A stretch of 64,000 nucleotides of DNA from DOZZ01 sp963792655 (GTDB taxonomy: Bacteria > Acidobacteriota > Terriglobia > Bryobacterales > Bryobacteraceae): the NCBI GenBank assembly GCA_963792655.1, contig CAWBWU010000006.1, positions 62,001 to 126,000 of the forward strand, read 5' to 3'. Positions 1 to 10,226 of the stretch are shown here, in pieces (within the stretch, counting starts at the first letter, position 1; the number at the start of each line of letters is the position of its first letter). The position numbers and the translations under genes are program-made. The notes under the pieces are model-generated. The model was not told the origin of the DNA, made no database searches, and saw only the letters and a list, made by a program, of their open reading frames with translations.

Positions 1-265
1 ACACCAGGCGCGGAGAGCCGTTGTTAACTTCATGAGACGAGCTCGCGATGAAGGCCGAGCACTTGTCCCCACGGTTCTGCATTCGTTGAACCTGAGAGTT
101 CATCGGCTGCGAAACCAGGTAGTTGCCGGGGCTCATCTGGGCGCCGTTGGCTTCAAAGCTGAAAGGAACGTTGGCTGTCAGTGAGTAGGTCTGCGCATGA
201 AGGTTGGCGCCAAACAGGCAAACCGAACCGAAGGTCAGAAACATTTTGGTCAGCAGGTTTTTCAT
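1..265 (-). CDS. Small secreted protein, Acidobacteria type (C-terminus beyond window)
   Basis: The gene begins at 265 and runs off the left edge, so only about 88 residues are visible. A Shine-Dalgarno AAGGAG lies about 8 bases upstream of the ATG. Residues 1-25 are a signal peptide: a basic start (MKNLLTKM), a hydrophobic stretch and an A-x-A-like site near LHA/QT. The mature start TYSLTANVPFSFEANG matches a pattern I know from many small exported Acidobacteria proteins of unknown function. No catalytic motif is visible. Function unknown; secretion is well supported, family membership is from recollection. Confidence 0.75.
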   Translation of the reverse strand, partial: MKNLLTKMFLTFGSVCLFGANLHAQTYSLTANVPFSFEANGAQMSPGNYLVSQPMNSQVQRMQNRGDKCSAFIASSSHEVNNGSPRLV

Positions 266-409
266 TGTCTTGCTCCTTTGTGCCTAACAGAAAAGCAGCC
301 TGATAACCAATGCCTTAGCGCTTGAAAACACTGGACTTCTGCGTTGCCAGCTCCAGAAAGTGAAACAAAAGGCGGATATTCACTCACCTGGAGGTGAAAC
401 CGCCGCTTT

Positions 410-796
410 CTACTGAAGCGAGGCGCGCCGCAGGCGTGTCTGGCGGCCGCGTTCCAGGTTAGCCAGTGCTTTCTGCTTGGCTGCTTCGGAGATCTGAATG
501 TTGTTGACCACCGCCAACGCGCCGGCTTTTTTGGCGTAGCGCGTGGCGACACCCTTGTGCTGCATCACGTTGGTGCGTCCATCAAGTGTTGCTACTCCGC
601 CCCGCACGTGAATTGTGAAGCCATCTTCGCCGACGGACGAATCCGCCATACTCGCCTTAAACGCGCGTTCGATATCGGTATCGCTGATCCGCGCCGGCGC
701 TGAGGATCTAGCTGGGGCCTTGGCCGTAGGTGTTGCGGCGAAAACGGGCACGCAAGAGAGCAATAACAATGCAAGTAAACTGCGAAGTGCTGGCAT
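410..796 (-). CDS. BON-domain secreted protein
   Basis: This 128-residue protein has a signal peptide (MPALRSLLALLLLSC, site after VFA) and one BON domain, roughly residues 37-105. The typical pattern is visible: DTDIERAFKASM, then HVRGGVATLDGRT and a closing VVNNIQIS. BON domains are small alpha/beta modules of periplasmic or outer-membrane proteins thought to bind phospholipid or stabilise the envelope. A basic tail (ERGRQTRLRRAS) follows. It is preceded on the same strand by the amidohydrolase gene, whose stop lies 57 bases upstream. Role inferred from the domain only. Confidence 0.85.
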   Translation of the reverse strand: MPALRSLLALLLLSCVPVFAATPTAKAPARSSAPARISDTDIERAFKASMADSSVGEDGFTIHVRGGVATLDGRTNVMQHKGVATRYAKKAGALAVVNNIQISEAAKQKALANLERGRQTRLRRASLQ

Positions 797-853
797 GCCG
801 GTACTCTAGCGCGGCTGCACTTACAAAACTATTGCCCGGAAACGCAGCCGGTA

Positions 854-1798
854 CTATCCCGGTTGGGAGGCATCGCGTTTGACCCAGCGGTAAGCAGCCA
901 GGGAATTCTTCCAGAAGTACTTCTCGGCCGCGGCGCGTCCTTTGGCCATGAAGTAGTCGTGCACGATGCGAAATACCTGGTCGTAGCTACCCCAGAGATC
1001 GCTATTGGGCCAGTCGCTTCCGTAAAGTAACCGGTCTTCGCCGAAAATATTCCAAAGCGCGTCGATGCGCGGCTTGTAGAACGCGGGGTCCACTGATACG
1101 ACGCCATGCTCACGCCGCAGGACTTGCGAAATCTTGACATAGACTTGCGGCCGCTTACCTAACTCCTGTAAGTCATGCTCGTAGGTGCGTAGCGCTGCTT
1201 TGTCCGACGGAGGGTTGAGTTGCGCCAGATGATCCACCACGACGCGAAGGTTTGGCACTAAGTCGGTCACGCGCACGACCGCTGCGACCAACTTCGGGTC
1301 GGGATTGGCCGTATCAAGAACAAGGCCGGTGGAGGCGAGCAGTTTGAGGTCGGCCACGAACGCCGCGTCATTCAGCCGCGCACTCAAATCGCGATCCCAT
1401 AGGTTGCCGTAGCGAATGCCGCGAAACAGCTTGTTGCGATGAAAACGTTCGAGCTGCTTCGCGAACTCTGGCTTTCCGGGCTCCAGATCCCCCACGGTGC
1501 CGACCAGCAGTGGATCTTTCGCCGCGATGTCGAGCACCCACTGGTTGTCTTCGAGCCAAGGGCTCGCTTCTACTTCGATTGCGCCTACAATTCCGTGCGG
1601 CAACGCGAGCTTGCGATAGCGATCGGGCAATGCCGGCTTGAACAGCGCCGTGTCTTTCTTATCGGGCCATGGCACGCCCTGCGGTCGCGTCGTGTCGAAC
1701 AAATGAATGTGCGTGTCGATGACCGGAATGCGCGTGTCTGCCATGGCGAATGTGGCGGCCGCTCCCGCTAGGAAATTTCTGCGATTCACGAGCGTCAT
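854..1798 (-). CDS. Amidohydrolase family protein (metal-dependent lactonase-like)
   Basis: 314 residues with an N-terminal twin-Arg-like leader (NRRNFLAGAAA) followed directly by the first metal motif IDTHIHLFD at residues 26-34. Further family marks are FRGIRYGN, RVVVDHLAQ near residue 190 and the closing YGSDWPNS, which supplies the metal-binding Asp. This is the COG3618/amidohydrolase-2 group, which includes L-fuconolactonase and 2-pyrone-4,6-dicarboxylate hydrolase. Substrate unknown. The start is about 20 bases from the divergent sugar-acid dehydratase gene, so a shared regulatory region and a sugar-lactone substrate are plausible but unproven. Confidence 0.85.
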   Translation of the reverse strand: MTLVNRRNFLAGAAATFAMADTRIPVIDTHIHLFDTTRPQGVPWPDKKDTALFKPALPDRYRKLALPHGIVGAIEVEASPWLEDNQWVLDIAAKDPLLVGTVGDLEPGKPEFAKQLERFHRNKLFRGIRYGNLWDRDLSARLNDAAFVADLKLLASTGLVLDTANPDPKLVAAVVRVTDLVPNLRVVVDHLAQLNPPSDKAALRTYEHDLQELGKRPQVYVKISQVLRREHGVVSVDPAFYKPRIDALWNIFGEDRLLYGSDWPNSDLWGSYDQVFRIVHDYFMAKGRAAAEKYFWKNSLAAYRWVKRDASQPG

Positions 1799-1815
1799 TC
1801 TATACGCTGGTAGCG

Positions 1816-3542
1816 ATGCCTGACGTCCCCCGCAAATTGCGATCTACCCACTGGTTCGGAGGCCTCGATCGCGACGGCTTCATTCATCGCAGTTGGATGA
1901 AGAATCAGGGTCTGCCACAGCACCTGTTCGATGGCCGCCCGGTGATCGGAATCTGCAACACCTGGTCGGAACTCACGCCTTGCAACGCACACCTGCGTGA
2001 CATTGCGGAGCATGTGAAGCGCGGCGTGTATGAAGCGGGCGGGTTCCCGCTGGAGTTCCCGGTAATGTCGCTCGGTGAAGCGAACATGCGGCCCACCGCG
2101 ATGTTGTTTCGCAATCTGGTCAGCATGGATGTCGAAGAGTCGATCCGCGCGAATCCCATCGATGGCGTCGTGCTGCTTTGCGGCTGCGATAAGACCACGC
2201 CCGCGCTGCTGATGGGTGCGGCCAGTTGCGATCTTCCAGCCATCGTTGTTTCAGGCGGTCCGATGTTGAACGGACGCTTCCGCGGGCAGACGATCGGCTC
2301 GGGCACGAACATGTGGGCAATGAGCGAGGCTGTGCGCGCAGGGCTGATGCCGTTGCAGGACTTTCTCGAAGCCGAGTCTTGCATGTCGCGTTCGGCCGGG
2401 CACTGCATGACGATGGGCACTGCATCGACGATGGCCAGCATGGTGGAAGCGCTCGGTATGTCGCTGCCGCAGAACGCCGCGATACCTGCGGTCGATGCAC
2501 GGCGTCGCGTGCTGGCGCATGAAACGGGTGCGCGCATTGTGCAGATGGTGCGCGAGGATCTCCGCATGTCACGCATCCTCACACGCGCGGCATTTGAGAA
2601 TGCGATTCGCGTGAACGCTGCGATCGGCGGATCAACCAATGCAGTAATTCATCTGCTTGCGATTGCCGGCCGCGTCGGAGTGCCGCTCGAATTAGCTGAC
2701 TTCGACCGGCTCGCGCTCGATCTGCCGTTGCTTGTAAACCTGATGCCCTCGGGCCAGTTCCTGATGGAGGACTTCTACTACGCAGGCGGGCTGCCGGTGG
2801 TCATCAACGCGATGCGTCAGCACATTCATGGTGACGCGCTGACCGTGAACGGCCGCACCGTGAGTGAGAACACGAGCGACGCTCAGTGCTGGCTGCCGGA
2901 CGTTATACGTACGCTGGAAAATCCTCTGCAGGAGCGAGCCGGCATCGCTGTGTTGCGCGGCAACCTTGCGCCGGACGGAGCCGTGATCAAGCCCAGCGCG
3001 GCGACGCGCGCGGCTGCTGCAACATCGCGGACGCGCCGTGGTGTTCGAGAGCGTTGACGAATTCCGCGCGCGCATCGATGATCCGAGTCTCGATATCGAT
3101 GAGGACTCGGTCATGGTGCTGAAAGGCGCCGGGCCGCGCGGGCTATCCGGGCATGCCGGAAGTTGGTAACATGCCGCTACCGCCAAAGCTGCTGAAGCAA
3201 GGCGTGACCGATCTGGTGCGCATCTCCGATGGCCGCATGAGCGGCACGGCTTACGGAACCGTGGTGCTTCACGTTACGCCGGAGTCTGCCGCCGGCGGTC
3301 CGCTGGCATTGGTGCAGAACGGCGACTTCATCGAACTCGATGTAGCCTCGCGCCGTTTGCACCTCGATATTGACGATGCTGAACTCGAACGCCGCAAAGC
3401 GCAGCGGGTTCCAGTTTCAATGAGCGCGAGCGGCGGCTACCAGCAACTCTACGTGGAGCACGTCATGCAGGCGAATCGCGGTGCAGACTTTGACTTCTTA
3501 CTTGGCTGCCGCGGTGCGGAAGTTCCGAAAGAGAGTCACTAG
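1816..3542 (+). CDS. araC: L-arabinonate dehydratase-type IlvD/Edd enzyme (two frameshifts)
   Basis: IlvD/Edd family dehydratase, about 574 residues once two frame breaks are mended. The N-terminus (DRDGFIHRSWMKNQG, RPVIGICNTWSELTPCNAH) is typical of L-arabinonate dehydratase, which converts a sugar acid to its 2-keto-3-deoxy form. Iron-sulfur cysteines are seen at C47, in GCDKTT and in SGHCMTMG-like context (AGHCMTMG). The frame breaks at about 3007-3011 and again at the GGG at 3140-3142; each is repaired by removing one base, restoring PRLLQHRGRAVVFES and GYPGMPEVGNM. ATG 1816 was chosen because it starts the conserved protein. It ends in a CTAG shared with malQ on the other strand. The symbol is that of the Azospirillum enzyme; D-sugar-acid substrates are possible. 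Confidence 0.82.
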
Positions 3543-5749
3543 TTGCGGCCGGTGCTGCGCACCCACTCGTGCAACATGCTGGTGCATTCAACCGCGTCAG
3601 GGTCACTCGTCAGTTGTTCGAGCGTGAAGCGCATCTTGCGGCCCCAGTTCGGATATTGCCACGTGCTGCCCGGAAGGTTTTGCTGATTCGGCTCGCGCGT
3701 GAGGTCTTCCTGATTCACAGCGAGCAGAGCCGACGGCGTGCGCGCCAGAAAGCCGATGGCGCCTTTGTGCAGTTCAGGCGTCAGCTCTTTAATCTGTGCG
3801 GCATCCGTTGGATACCCCGCGGGCAGCAGGCCTCCACGGTGAAGCACGTTCAACATCTTCTGTTTCTCGGCGTCGCGGCTGCTCCATTGCGCGCTGTAGG
3901 CGTGGTCGTCGAGCATGCCCGCGCCGCGCCTCGCTTCAATGTCGCGCCCCGTCCAGAAACCGGCAAGCGTAGGCAGATCGTGCGTCGCGGTGCAGACCAG
4001 CGCTTGTTCGGGATACTCGCCGGGATCGCGAAACTGGCCATGCGCGTTGTGCTCGAAGAAGAACACGCGATAACTGTAAACACCGAAGCGGTTGAGCGTC
4101 TCGCGAATGTACGGCTCGACTGTGCCAAGATCTTCTCCGATGACCAGCACGCGATTCCGAACGCTCTCGAGCGCGAGAATCCGAATGAGGTCGTCCGCGC
4201 GGTCGCGAACATACGCACCGCCGGTCGCATCGATGCCATCGGGAATCCAGTACAGACGGAAGAAGCGCATCACATGATCGATACGCAATGCTCCGCCGTG
4301 GCGCAGCGTTCGCCGGATCGACTCTGTAAAAAGCCGGTATCCATCGCGCCAGTGCCGTTCGGCGTTGGGCGGTGGAAAGCCCCAGTCCTGGCCGAGTGGC
4401 GAGAAGTCGTCGGGAGGCGAACCTACGCGGCAGCCGTTGGCGAAGAACTCGCGATGCGCCCACAGATCGGAACCATACTTGTCGGTCGCTAGCGCGAGGT
4501 CGTGATACAGCCCGATCTCGAGCCCTGAAGCGCGGGCATGCTGCTGCGCGCCGGCAAGCTGTTCATCGATGATCCACTGCAAGTAGCAATAGAAGAGCAC
4601 GCGCCGCCATGAACGTCTTTGAAATTCGAGTGTCGCGGGCGAATCCGGGCGTTGATATTCAGCGGGCCAATCGGGCCAGATCCACACATCGGGATGACGC
4701 GCGTGAATGGTTTCGTCGAGTGCGCAGTAGGTTGCAAAGCGCAGCAAGAGCAACTCGCCTTCGCCTTTCAGATACTCACGGAAGCGAAGTCCGCGCGGCG
4801 TTTGCTTGCGGTACTCGCGGAGGAACTGCACAAACGAAAGTTTCAGAAACCGCAGCTTCAATGCCGCGACGCGCTCGTACTCGACATTCTCCGACGCGCG
4901 CAGTGCTTCTACTTCTGCTTGCACCTCGGGTAGCGCCCAGGCTTGTTGCGCGCGCCGTGAATTGCTGAAGTCTTCTACCTGCTCGACATCGATGTAGAGG
5001 TAGTTGCGGAAGAAAATGCTGTTGGGCAGATAGGGGCTGGTGTTGTACGGCCTTCGATTATGGATCGCGTGCAAAGGGTTCAACGCCAGAAAGCTGATGC
5101 CCACATCGCGCGCGGCCCACTCACTCATCGCGCGCAGGTCCGTCACATCGCCACAACCCCAGTTGCGTGATGAGCGCACACCGTAAAGCGAGATCGCGAG
5201 CCCCGCGGTCTTCCCGCCTTGCCGCAGGCGTTCCGGTTGATAAGCACGATCCGGCGCGACGATCAAACGCATCACCGCACTTTCGCCTGCGCAGGATGCA
5301 CGCACTTCGTGATAGCCCAGCGGCAAAGACGTGGGCAGATGCAATTCCCGCTTGTCGCGCGGGCCGCTTTCACAATGAAGGGTCTGCTGAATGGGGATGG
5401 ACGCAAGCTCAACAGGGTAGTGGCGCGCAGTTCCATCCTCCAGGTGGATTTCGACGGCAGCATGCGCCGCCCCCGCTGGGCTGCTGAACCACACCGGAAC
5501 CACGGCATCGCTTTCACTCACCACACGCGTGGCAGGCAACAGACAATTCCACTCAGCGAGTTCGCGATGGCGCAGCGATGTTTCTATTTGCGCGGCATCG
5601 GTACATTGAAAGCCGAGTGATTCCAGAATTGCGCGTTGCGTGGCAGCCGAAGTAACATGATGCGTTCCGAAAATATCCCAGAATTCGCGCTCAACTCCGC
5701 AGTGTTCCGCCGCACGGCGAAGGTGCTCTTCGTATGAAATGGGATCCAT
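3539..5749 (-). CDS. malQ: 4-alpha-glucanotransferase (GH77)
   Basis: 736 residues, close to the longer E. coli-type MalQ. The enzyme transfers alpha-1,4-glucan segments between malto-oligosaccharides in glycogen and maltodextrin metabolism. An N-terminal extension of about 170 residues precedes the barrel, which opens with GLAISLYGVRSSRNWGCGD. Catalytic motifs are visible: nucleophile Asp in ALRIDHVMRFFRL, acid/base Glu in VIGEDLGTVEP and the third acid in TATHDLPTLAGFW. The gene stands alone and ends tail to tail with the dehydratase gene, the two stops sharing CTAG at 3539-3542. Confidence 0.95.
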   Translation of the reverse strand: MDPISYEEHLRRAAEHCGVEREFWDIFGTHHVTSAATQRAILESLGFQCTDAAQIETSLRHRELAEWNCLLPATRVVSESDAVVPVWFSSPAGAAHAAVEIHLEDGTARHYPVELASIPIQQTLHCESGPRDKRELHLPTSLPLGYHEVRASCAGESAVMRLIVAPDRAYQPERLRQGGKTAGLAISLYGVRSSRNWGCGDVTDLRAMSEWAARDVGISFLALNPLHAIHNRRPYNTSPYLPNSIFFRNYLYIDVEQVEDFSNSRRAQQAWALPEVQAEVEALRASENVEYERVAALKLRFLKLSFVQFLREYRKQTPRGLRFREYLKGEGELLLLRFATYCALDETIHARHPDVWIWPDWPAEYQRPDSPATLEFQRRSWRRVLFYCYLQWIIDEQLAGAQQHARASGLEIGLYHDLALATDKYGSDLWAHREFFANGCRVGSPPDDFSPLGQDWGFPPPNAERHWRDGYRLFTESIRRTLRHGGALRIDHVMRFFRLYWIPDGIDATGGAYVRDRADDLIRILALESVRNRVLVIGEDLGTVEPYIRETLNRFGVYSYRVFFFEHNAHGQFRDPGEYPEQALVCTATHDLPTLAGFWTGRDIEARRGAGMLDDHAYSAQWSSRDAEKQKMLNVLHRGGLLPAGYPTDAAQIKELTPELHKGAIGFLARTPSALLAVNQEDLTREPNQQNLPGSTWQYPNWGRKMRFTLEQLTSDPDAVECTSMLHEWVRSTGRN

Positions 5750-5799
5750 TGGGCGGGAAGGTGAATCTTTCAGTCTAACAGCGGGCGCGTGCGAAACTG

Positions 5800-6351
5800 G
5801 TGTATATGAAGGCTCCCTTCGCCAGCGGTCCGGCGGAACTTTTCTCGCGCGTCGACAATCTTTCGATCGATCAGAACGCGGCTGACGACGGCATCATCAC
5901 CACCACGCTCGACCGGGCGATCAACTGGGCACGTAAGAATTCGATCTGGCCCATGTCGTTCGGCCTCGCTTGTTGCGCAATTGAAATGATGTCGATGAGC
6001 GCTTCCCGTTTCGACATCGCGCGCTTCGGCGCGGAAGTGTTTCGCGGCTCGCCGCGCCAGTCGGACCTGATGATTATCGCCGGCCGCGTGTCAAACAAAA
6101 TGGCGCCGGTCGTTCGGCATCTCTACGAACAAATGCCGGAGCCGAAGTGGGTGATTTCGATGGGCGCGTGCGCAACTTCCACCGGCGTCTTCAACAATTA
6201 CGCGTTGATTCCGGTGAATCAGGTGATTCCGGTGGATGTTTATGTTCCCGGTTGTCCGCCGCGCCCGGAGCAATTGATCAACGCCATCATGATTCTGCAG
6301 GACAAGATCCAGGCGGAACGAGGCACGCTGAAAGGCGTACTGAATCTCTAA
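5800..6351 (+). CDS. nuoB: NADH-quinone oxidoreductase subunit B (solitary)
   Basis: NuoB carries the N2 [4Fe-4S] cluster at the end of the complex I electron chain beside the quinone site. The ligands are present: tandem cysteines C58-C59 in GLACCAIEMM, C124 in MGACATSTG and C152 in VPGCPPRPEQL (numbering from GTG 5800; ATG 5806 is an equally good start). Length is 183 residues, normal for the family. No other nuo gene lies in the window, so this copy is outside a nuo operon, flanked by malQ and a PIG-L deacetylase. Whether a second nuoB exists in the genome cannot be seen here. Confidence 0.95.
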   Translation: MYMKAPFASGPAELFSRVDNLSIDQNAADDGIITTTLDRAINWARKNSIWPMSFGLACCAIEMMSMSASRFDIARFGAEVFRGSPRQSDLMIIAGRVSNKMAPVVRHLYEQMPEPKWVISMGACATSTGVFNNYALIPVNQVIPVDVYVPGCPPRPEQLINAIMILQDKIQAERGTLKGVLNL

Positions 6352-6420
6352 CGCGCGGCTTGCATCGAAGCATTGCCGATGAACAGTGCAGCAGTGCGGT
6401 CTGTTTTACCATCAATCTTC

Positions 6421-8942
6421 ATGCTGAGAACGCTCGCTCTTCTCCTGCTCTGCTGCACTTCGCCACTGGGTGCGCAGCGTATCTGGACCGGAACACCTCA
6501 GATCAAACAGTCGCTCGATAAGCTGCGCGTGCTCGGCAGCGTGCTGATGATCGCGGCGCATCCTGACGATGAGAACACCGCAGTGCTCGCGTACTTCGCG
6601 CGCGGCCAGCAAATGGAGACCGCGTATCTTTCGGCAACGCGCGGTGAGGGCGGCCAGAACCTGATCGGCTCGGAGCAGGGCGATCTGCTCGGGCGTGATC
6701 CGGACGCAGGAACTGCTGGCGGCGCGGCGCATCGATGGCGCCCAGCAGTTCTTCACGCGCGCGATCGACTTCGGTTTTTCAAAGACGCGCGACAGAGACA
6801 CTCGAAAAGTGGGGCCATGACGAGATTCTTTCGGACATGGTGTGGATCATCCGGCGCTATCAGCCGGACGTCATTATCCTGCGCTTCTCGGGCACACCGA
6901 AAGACGGGCACGGGCATCATCAGTCTTCCGCGATCTTGGGCAAGGAAGCGTACTTCGCAGCGGCGGATCCGGCAGCGCTTTCCCGAACAACTGGGCAGCG
7001 TGAAGGTGTGGAAGGCGAAGCGGCTGGTGTGGAACGCGTTCGCGTTCAACAAGGAAGAACAAGACAAGCTCGCCCTCATCAAAGACAAGGTGCAGATCGA
7101 TACCGGTGCGTACAACGCTGTGTTGGGCGAGTCGTACACGGAGATCGCGGGCATCAGCCGCAGTCAGCATCGGAGCCAGGGGATGGGCGCGCCGGAGAAT
7201 CGCGGGCCGCAGCTCGATAGCTTCCTCGCGGTTGCGGGCGACGCTCCGAAAACAGCGCTGTTCGAAGGCATCGATACATCCTGGACTCGCATTCCGGGAG
7301 GCGCCGCTGTGGGCGAGGTTCTGGATCGCGCCGACGCCGCGTTCCAACCCGATGCGCCCGAGAAGATTCTGCCGCTGCTGCTGGATGCTCGAAAGAAGAT
7401 GACGGCGATCGCAGGGCCAGACTCACCGTGGGTGCAGCGGAAACTCGCCGAGCTGGACGAAACCATCGCGCAGTGCGCTGGATTGTTTCTCGATGCAAAC
7501 GCAGACCGTTACGAGGTTGCGCCAGGGTCCAAGTTGAAGGTGCAGCTCACGGCATTGAATCGTGCCCCGCGTCGCTATCCAACTGCAGAGCATAACTGTA
7601 ATGGGCGCGGGCGCCGCAGCAACCGGCGGGTCTGACCGGAGCGCTCGAGAACAATAAGCCGTTGACGAAGAGCGTCGACATCGCTGTCCCCGCGGACCAG
7701 GCTTATTCACAACCTTTCTGGTTGGTACATGCGCCGGAACACAATCGCTACGTTATTCCCGATCGCAACTTGATTGGACGGCCGGACGCACTGCCGGCGC
7801 TGACGGCGCGCTTCGACGTAGACGTAGCTGGAACCCATCTCGCGCTTGATCGGCCGGTGATGCATCGTTATATCGACCGCGTGCGCGGCGAACTCACACG
7901 GCCGCTGGATATCGTTCCGGAAGTCGCGGTCGATCTTCCGGTACAGACAGAGTTGTTACCAGCGCGCGAATCGCGGCCAGTGCGAGTAACGGTCCGCGCG
8001 AATCAACCCGCCGTGAAAGGTGAAGTCAAAGTAAGTGCAGGACCGGGATGGCGAGCCGAACCCGCGACCTTCGCTCTAGATCTTGCCAACAGTGGCGATG
8101 CGCAAGAGCTGATGTTCACGGTGACGCCCGAGAGCGAACACGTGCCCGATTCCATGCTCACCGTTGCCGCGTTCGTGAACGGACATGAAGTAGGACGCGA
8201 AGAGCATCCCATCAACTACGAACACATTCCACCGCAAGTAGTCTTTGCTCCGGCGGTGAGTGGGTTGAAAGTCGCGCCGTTGACTGTGCTCGCCAAGCGC
8301 GTCGGTTATGTGATGGGCGCGGGCGATGAAGAACCCGCCGCGATTCGCCAGATGGGCTGCGATGTTACGCTGCTCACGCCGGACGATCTTGCATCGGGCG
8401 ACCTCTCGCGATACGACGCGATCGTGACGGGCGTGCGCGCTTACAACGTGCGGGCCGATTTGCGCAGTGCTCACGCGCGGCTGCTCGCTTATGTCAAACA
8501 GGGCGGGACGCTGATTGTGCAGTACAACGTTGCGGACGATCCGCGCTTTCGTCGCGGGCCCAATGTTGCGCTCGAACATCTGGGTCCGTTTCCGTTCTCG
8601 GTCAGCCGCGACCGCGTGACGGTGGAAGAAGCGCCTGTAGAGTTTCTGAGCGCTTCGTCACCGTTATTGAACGCGCCGAACAAGATCACTGCGAAAGACT
8701 TTGAAGGTTGGGTGCAAGAGCGCGGTCTCTATTTCGCCGACAAGTGGGACCCGCAGTACCAGACAGTGATCGAAACACACGACCCCGGCGAGAAGGCCAT
8801 GCGCGGTGGCATGCTCTTTGCGCGCTACGGCAAAGGCGCATACATTTTCAGCGCATACTCGTGGTTCCGGCAACTGCCGGCAGGTGTGCCGGGCGCATAT
8901 CGCATCTTCGCGAATATGCTGAGCGCGGGCAAAGCCCACTAG
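6421..8942 (+). CDS. PIG-L family deacetylase with C-terminal extension (five frameshifts)
   Basis: About 838 residues after repair. A signal peptide (MLRTLALLLLCCTSPLGAQ) precedes a PIG-L/LmbE domain with the zinc motif AHPDDE at residues 46-51 and the second motif in DGHGHHQSS. PIG-L enzymes remove N-acetyl groups from GlcNAc-containing substrates. Residues after about 600 resemble a glutamine-amidotransferase-like fold (KRVGYVMGAGDEEP, IVTGVRAYNVR, GGTLIVQYN). Breaks at 6691-6693, 6792-6796, 6969-6972, 7565-7572 and 7628-7630 are each mended by deleting one base, which restores continuous family sequence. The protein is probably exported. It ends in CTAG shared with the opposite rmlD gene. 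Confidence 0.82.
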
Positions 8943-9802
8943 CGCGAACGCGCAGCCATGTATTGCCGCACGGCATCAGCCAGCGGCGGCATCGCTTGTA
9001 TAGAAAGCTTTTCCATCCGTGCATTGCGGAGCGCCGAATATTTCGGACGGCGTGCGGGCGTACGATATTCGCGTTCGTTGGTGGCGTGCAGTTCCGGCTT
9101 CAGGTCCGCAGCTTCAAAAATCAGCTTGGCGTAATCGAACCAGGAGATCGCCGTGCCGCCTCCGATGTGAAAGATGCCGGATAACTGGCGGTCCACCAGG
9201 TCCAGCGTGCGTGCTGCGAGCAGTGGCGCGTACGTCGGCGAGGCCACGTGATCTTCGACAACGCGAATCGGCTTGCCTTCATGCGCCAGACGCAGCATGA
9301 GTTCCACGAAGTTGCCACGCCGCGTGTGGCAGCCGGCCGGACCGAACACACCCGACGTGCGCACGATCAGCGGGTGATCGAGATAGGCTTGCGCGAATAG
9401 TTCGCCCGCAAGCTTCGAGACAGCGTAAGCACCCAGCGGATGAGTCGCGTCAGTCTCTTCATACGCGCGGCCCGCGGTGCCGTCGAACACGTAATCGGTC
9501 GAGAAGTGAATCAGCCGCGCGTCCCATTGGCGGCAGGCGAGCGCGAGGTTCCGCACTCCTAAACCATTCACCTCGAAAGCCGTTGAAGGATCGTTCTCGG
9601 CGACGTCGACTTGGTTGTAAGCCGCGCAATTCAGAACCGCGTCAGGCTCGAACTCCGCCACCGCGCGCTCAACAGCCGCGGTATCTGTGATGTCGAGCTG
9701 GGTGCGTTCGAACCCTCGCACTTCAACGTTGCGCTGGCGCAGTTCGCGCACCAACTCGACGCCGAGTTGACCGGACGCGCCGACCACGATTGCTTTCTTC
9801 AT
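8939..9802 (-). CDS. rfbD: dTDP-4-dehydrorhamnose reductase
   Basis: 287 residues, the usual RmlD length, from ATG 9802 (MKKAIVVGASGQLG). An open extension to 10075 has no family sequence and overlaps the neighbouring gene. Family marks: nucleotide-binding GASGQLG, NCAAYNQVDVAE, FSTDYVFDGTAG, and the SDR pair in YAVSKLAGE (Tyr and Lys). It performs the last step of dTDP-L-rhamnose synthesis, reducing the 4-keto sugar with NAD(P)H. The start overlaps the stop of the upstream small gene by 4 bases, suggesting translational coupling. No rmlA, B or C genes are in the window. Confidence 0.92.
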   Translation of the reverse strand: MKKAIVVGASGQLGVELVRELRQRNVEVRGFERTQLDITDTAAVERAVAEFEPDAVLNCAAYNQVDVAENDPSTAFEVNGLGVRNLALACRQWDARLIHFSTDYVFDGTAGRAYEETDATHPLGAYAVSKLAGELFAQAYLDHPLIVRTSGVFGPAGCHTRRGNFVELMLRLAHEGKPIRVVEDHVASPTYAPLLAARTLDLVDRQLSGIFHIGGGTAISWFDYAKLIFEAADLKPELHATNEREYRTPARRPKYSALRNARMEKLSIQAMPPLADAVRQYMAARSR

Positions 9803-10197
9803 TCGTTTGAATTTACCGCGGCACCATCCGACGCGCGCCGTCCTTCCGATGGCGCCCCGCGGAATCGCTCCGCCATACGCGTGAGTTCCGGCAGACGGCG
9901 GAGGTAGTGCGACAGATGAACGTCGATGACCCAGCCATGTTCCTGCTCTTTGCAACCTTGCGTCTGGCCGAGCCAAAGCGATTCGCCGGCTTGAATACTC
10001 AAAGCGGTATCGAGAGGAATCGCACGCGCGATGCGCAGTTGCATGGTTTCGCCGGATTGCGCCTCGATGATGCACGGCATTTCTATCTCGCGCTCCGGTG
10101 GTTCACTCAACACGGTGAGCAGCGCAACGGCATCGCCCGGTAACACGGGCTCACCTGCAGCCGCAGCCTGCGTTTCTGTACCGGCTAAATTCTCCAT
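9799..10197 (-). CDS. Small protein of unknown function, possibly PilZ-like
   Basis: 132 residues from ATG 10197 (MENLAGTETQ). A longer frame to 10305 would overlap the upstream zinc-ribbon gene and looks unnatural. The sequence is mostly beta-strand-like with one Cys and the segment ESLWLGQTQGC followed by GWVIDVHLSHYL. This recalls the barrel of PilZ-type c-di-GMP-binding proteins (a strand-rich core ending in a helix), but the RxxxR and D/NxSxxG motifs are not visible, so ligand binding is not supported. It sits between the zinc-ribbon gene and rfbD on the same strand, with a 4-base overlap to rfbD. Confidence 0.6.
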   Translation of the reverse strand: MENLAGTETQAAAAGEPVLPGDAVALLTVLSEPPEREIEMPCIIEAQSGETMQLRIARAIPLDTALSIQAGESLWLGQTQGCKEQEHGWVIDVHLSHYLRRLPELTRMAERFRGAPSEGRRASDGAAVNSNE

Positions 10198-10226
10198 GCT
10201 AAGGGCCCGACGTGACGAAAACGAGA

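Noticed and set aside
9803..10075. N-terminal extension of rfbD upstream of ATG 9802
   Set aside because: The extension is Arg/Ala-rich with no family sequence and overlaps the small gene upstream; ATG 9802 begins the nucleotide-binding motif.
9799..10197. Firm assignment as a c-di-GMP-binding PilZ protein
   Set aside because: The arginine and D/NxSxxG motifs that bind the ligand are not visible.
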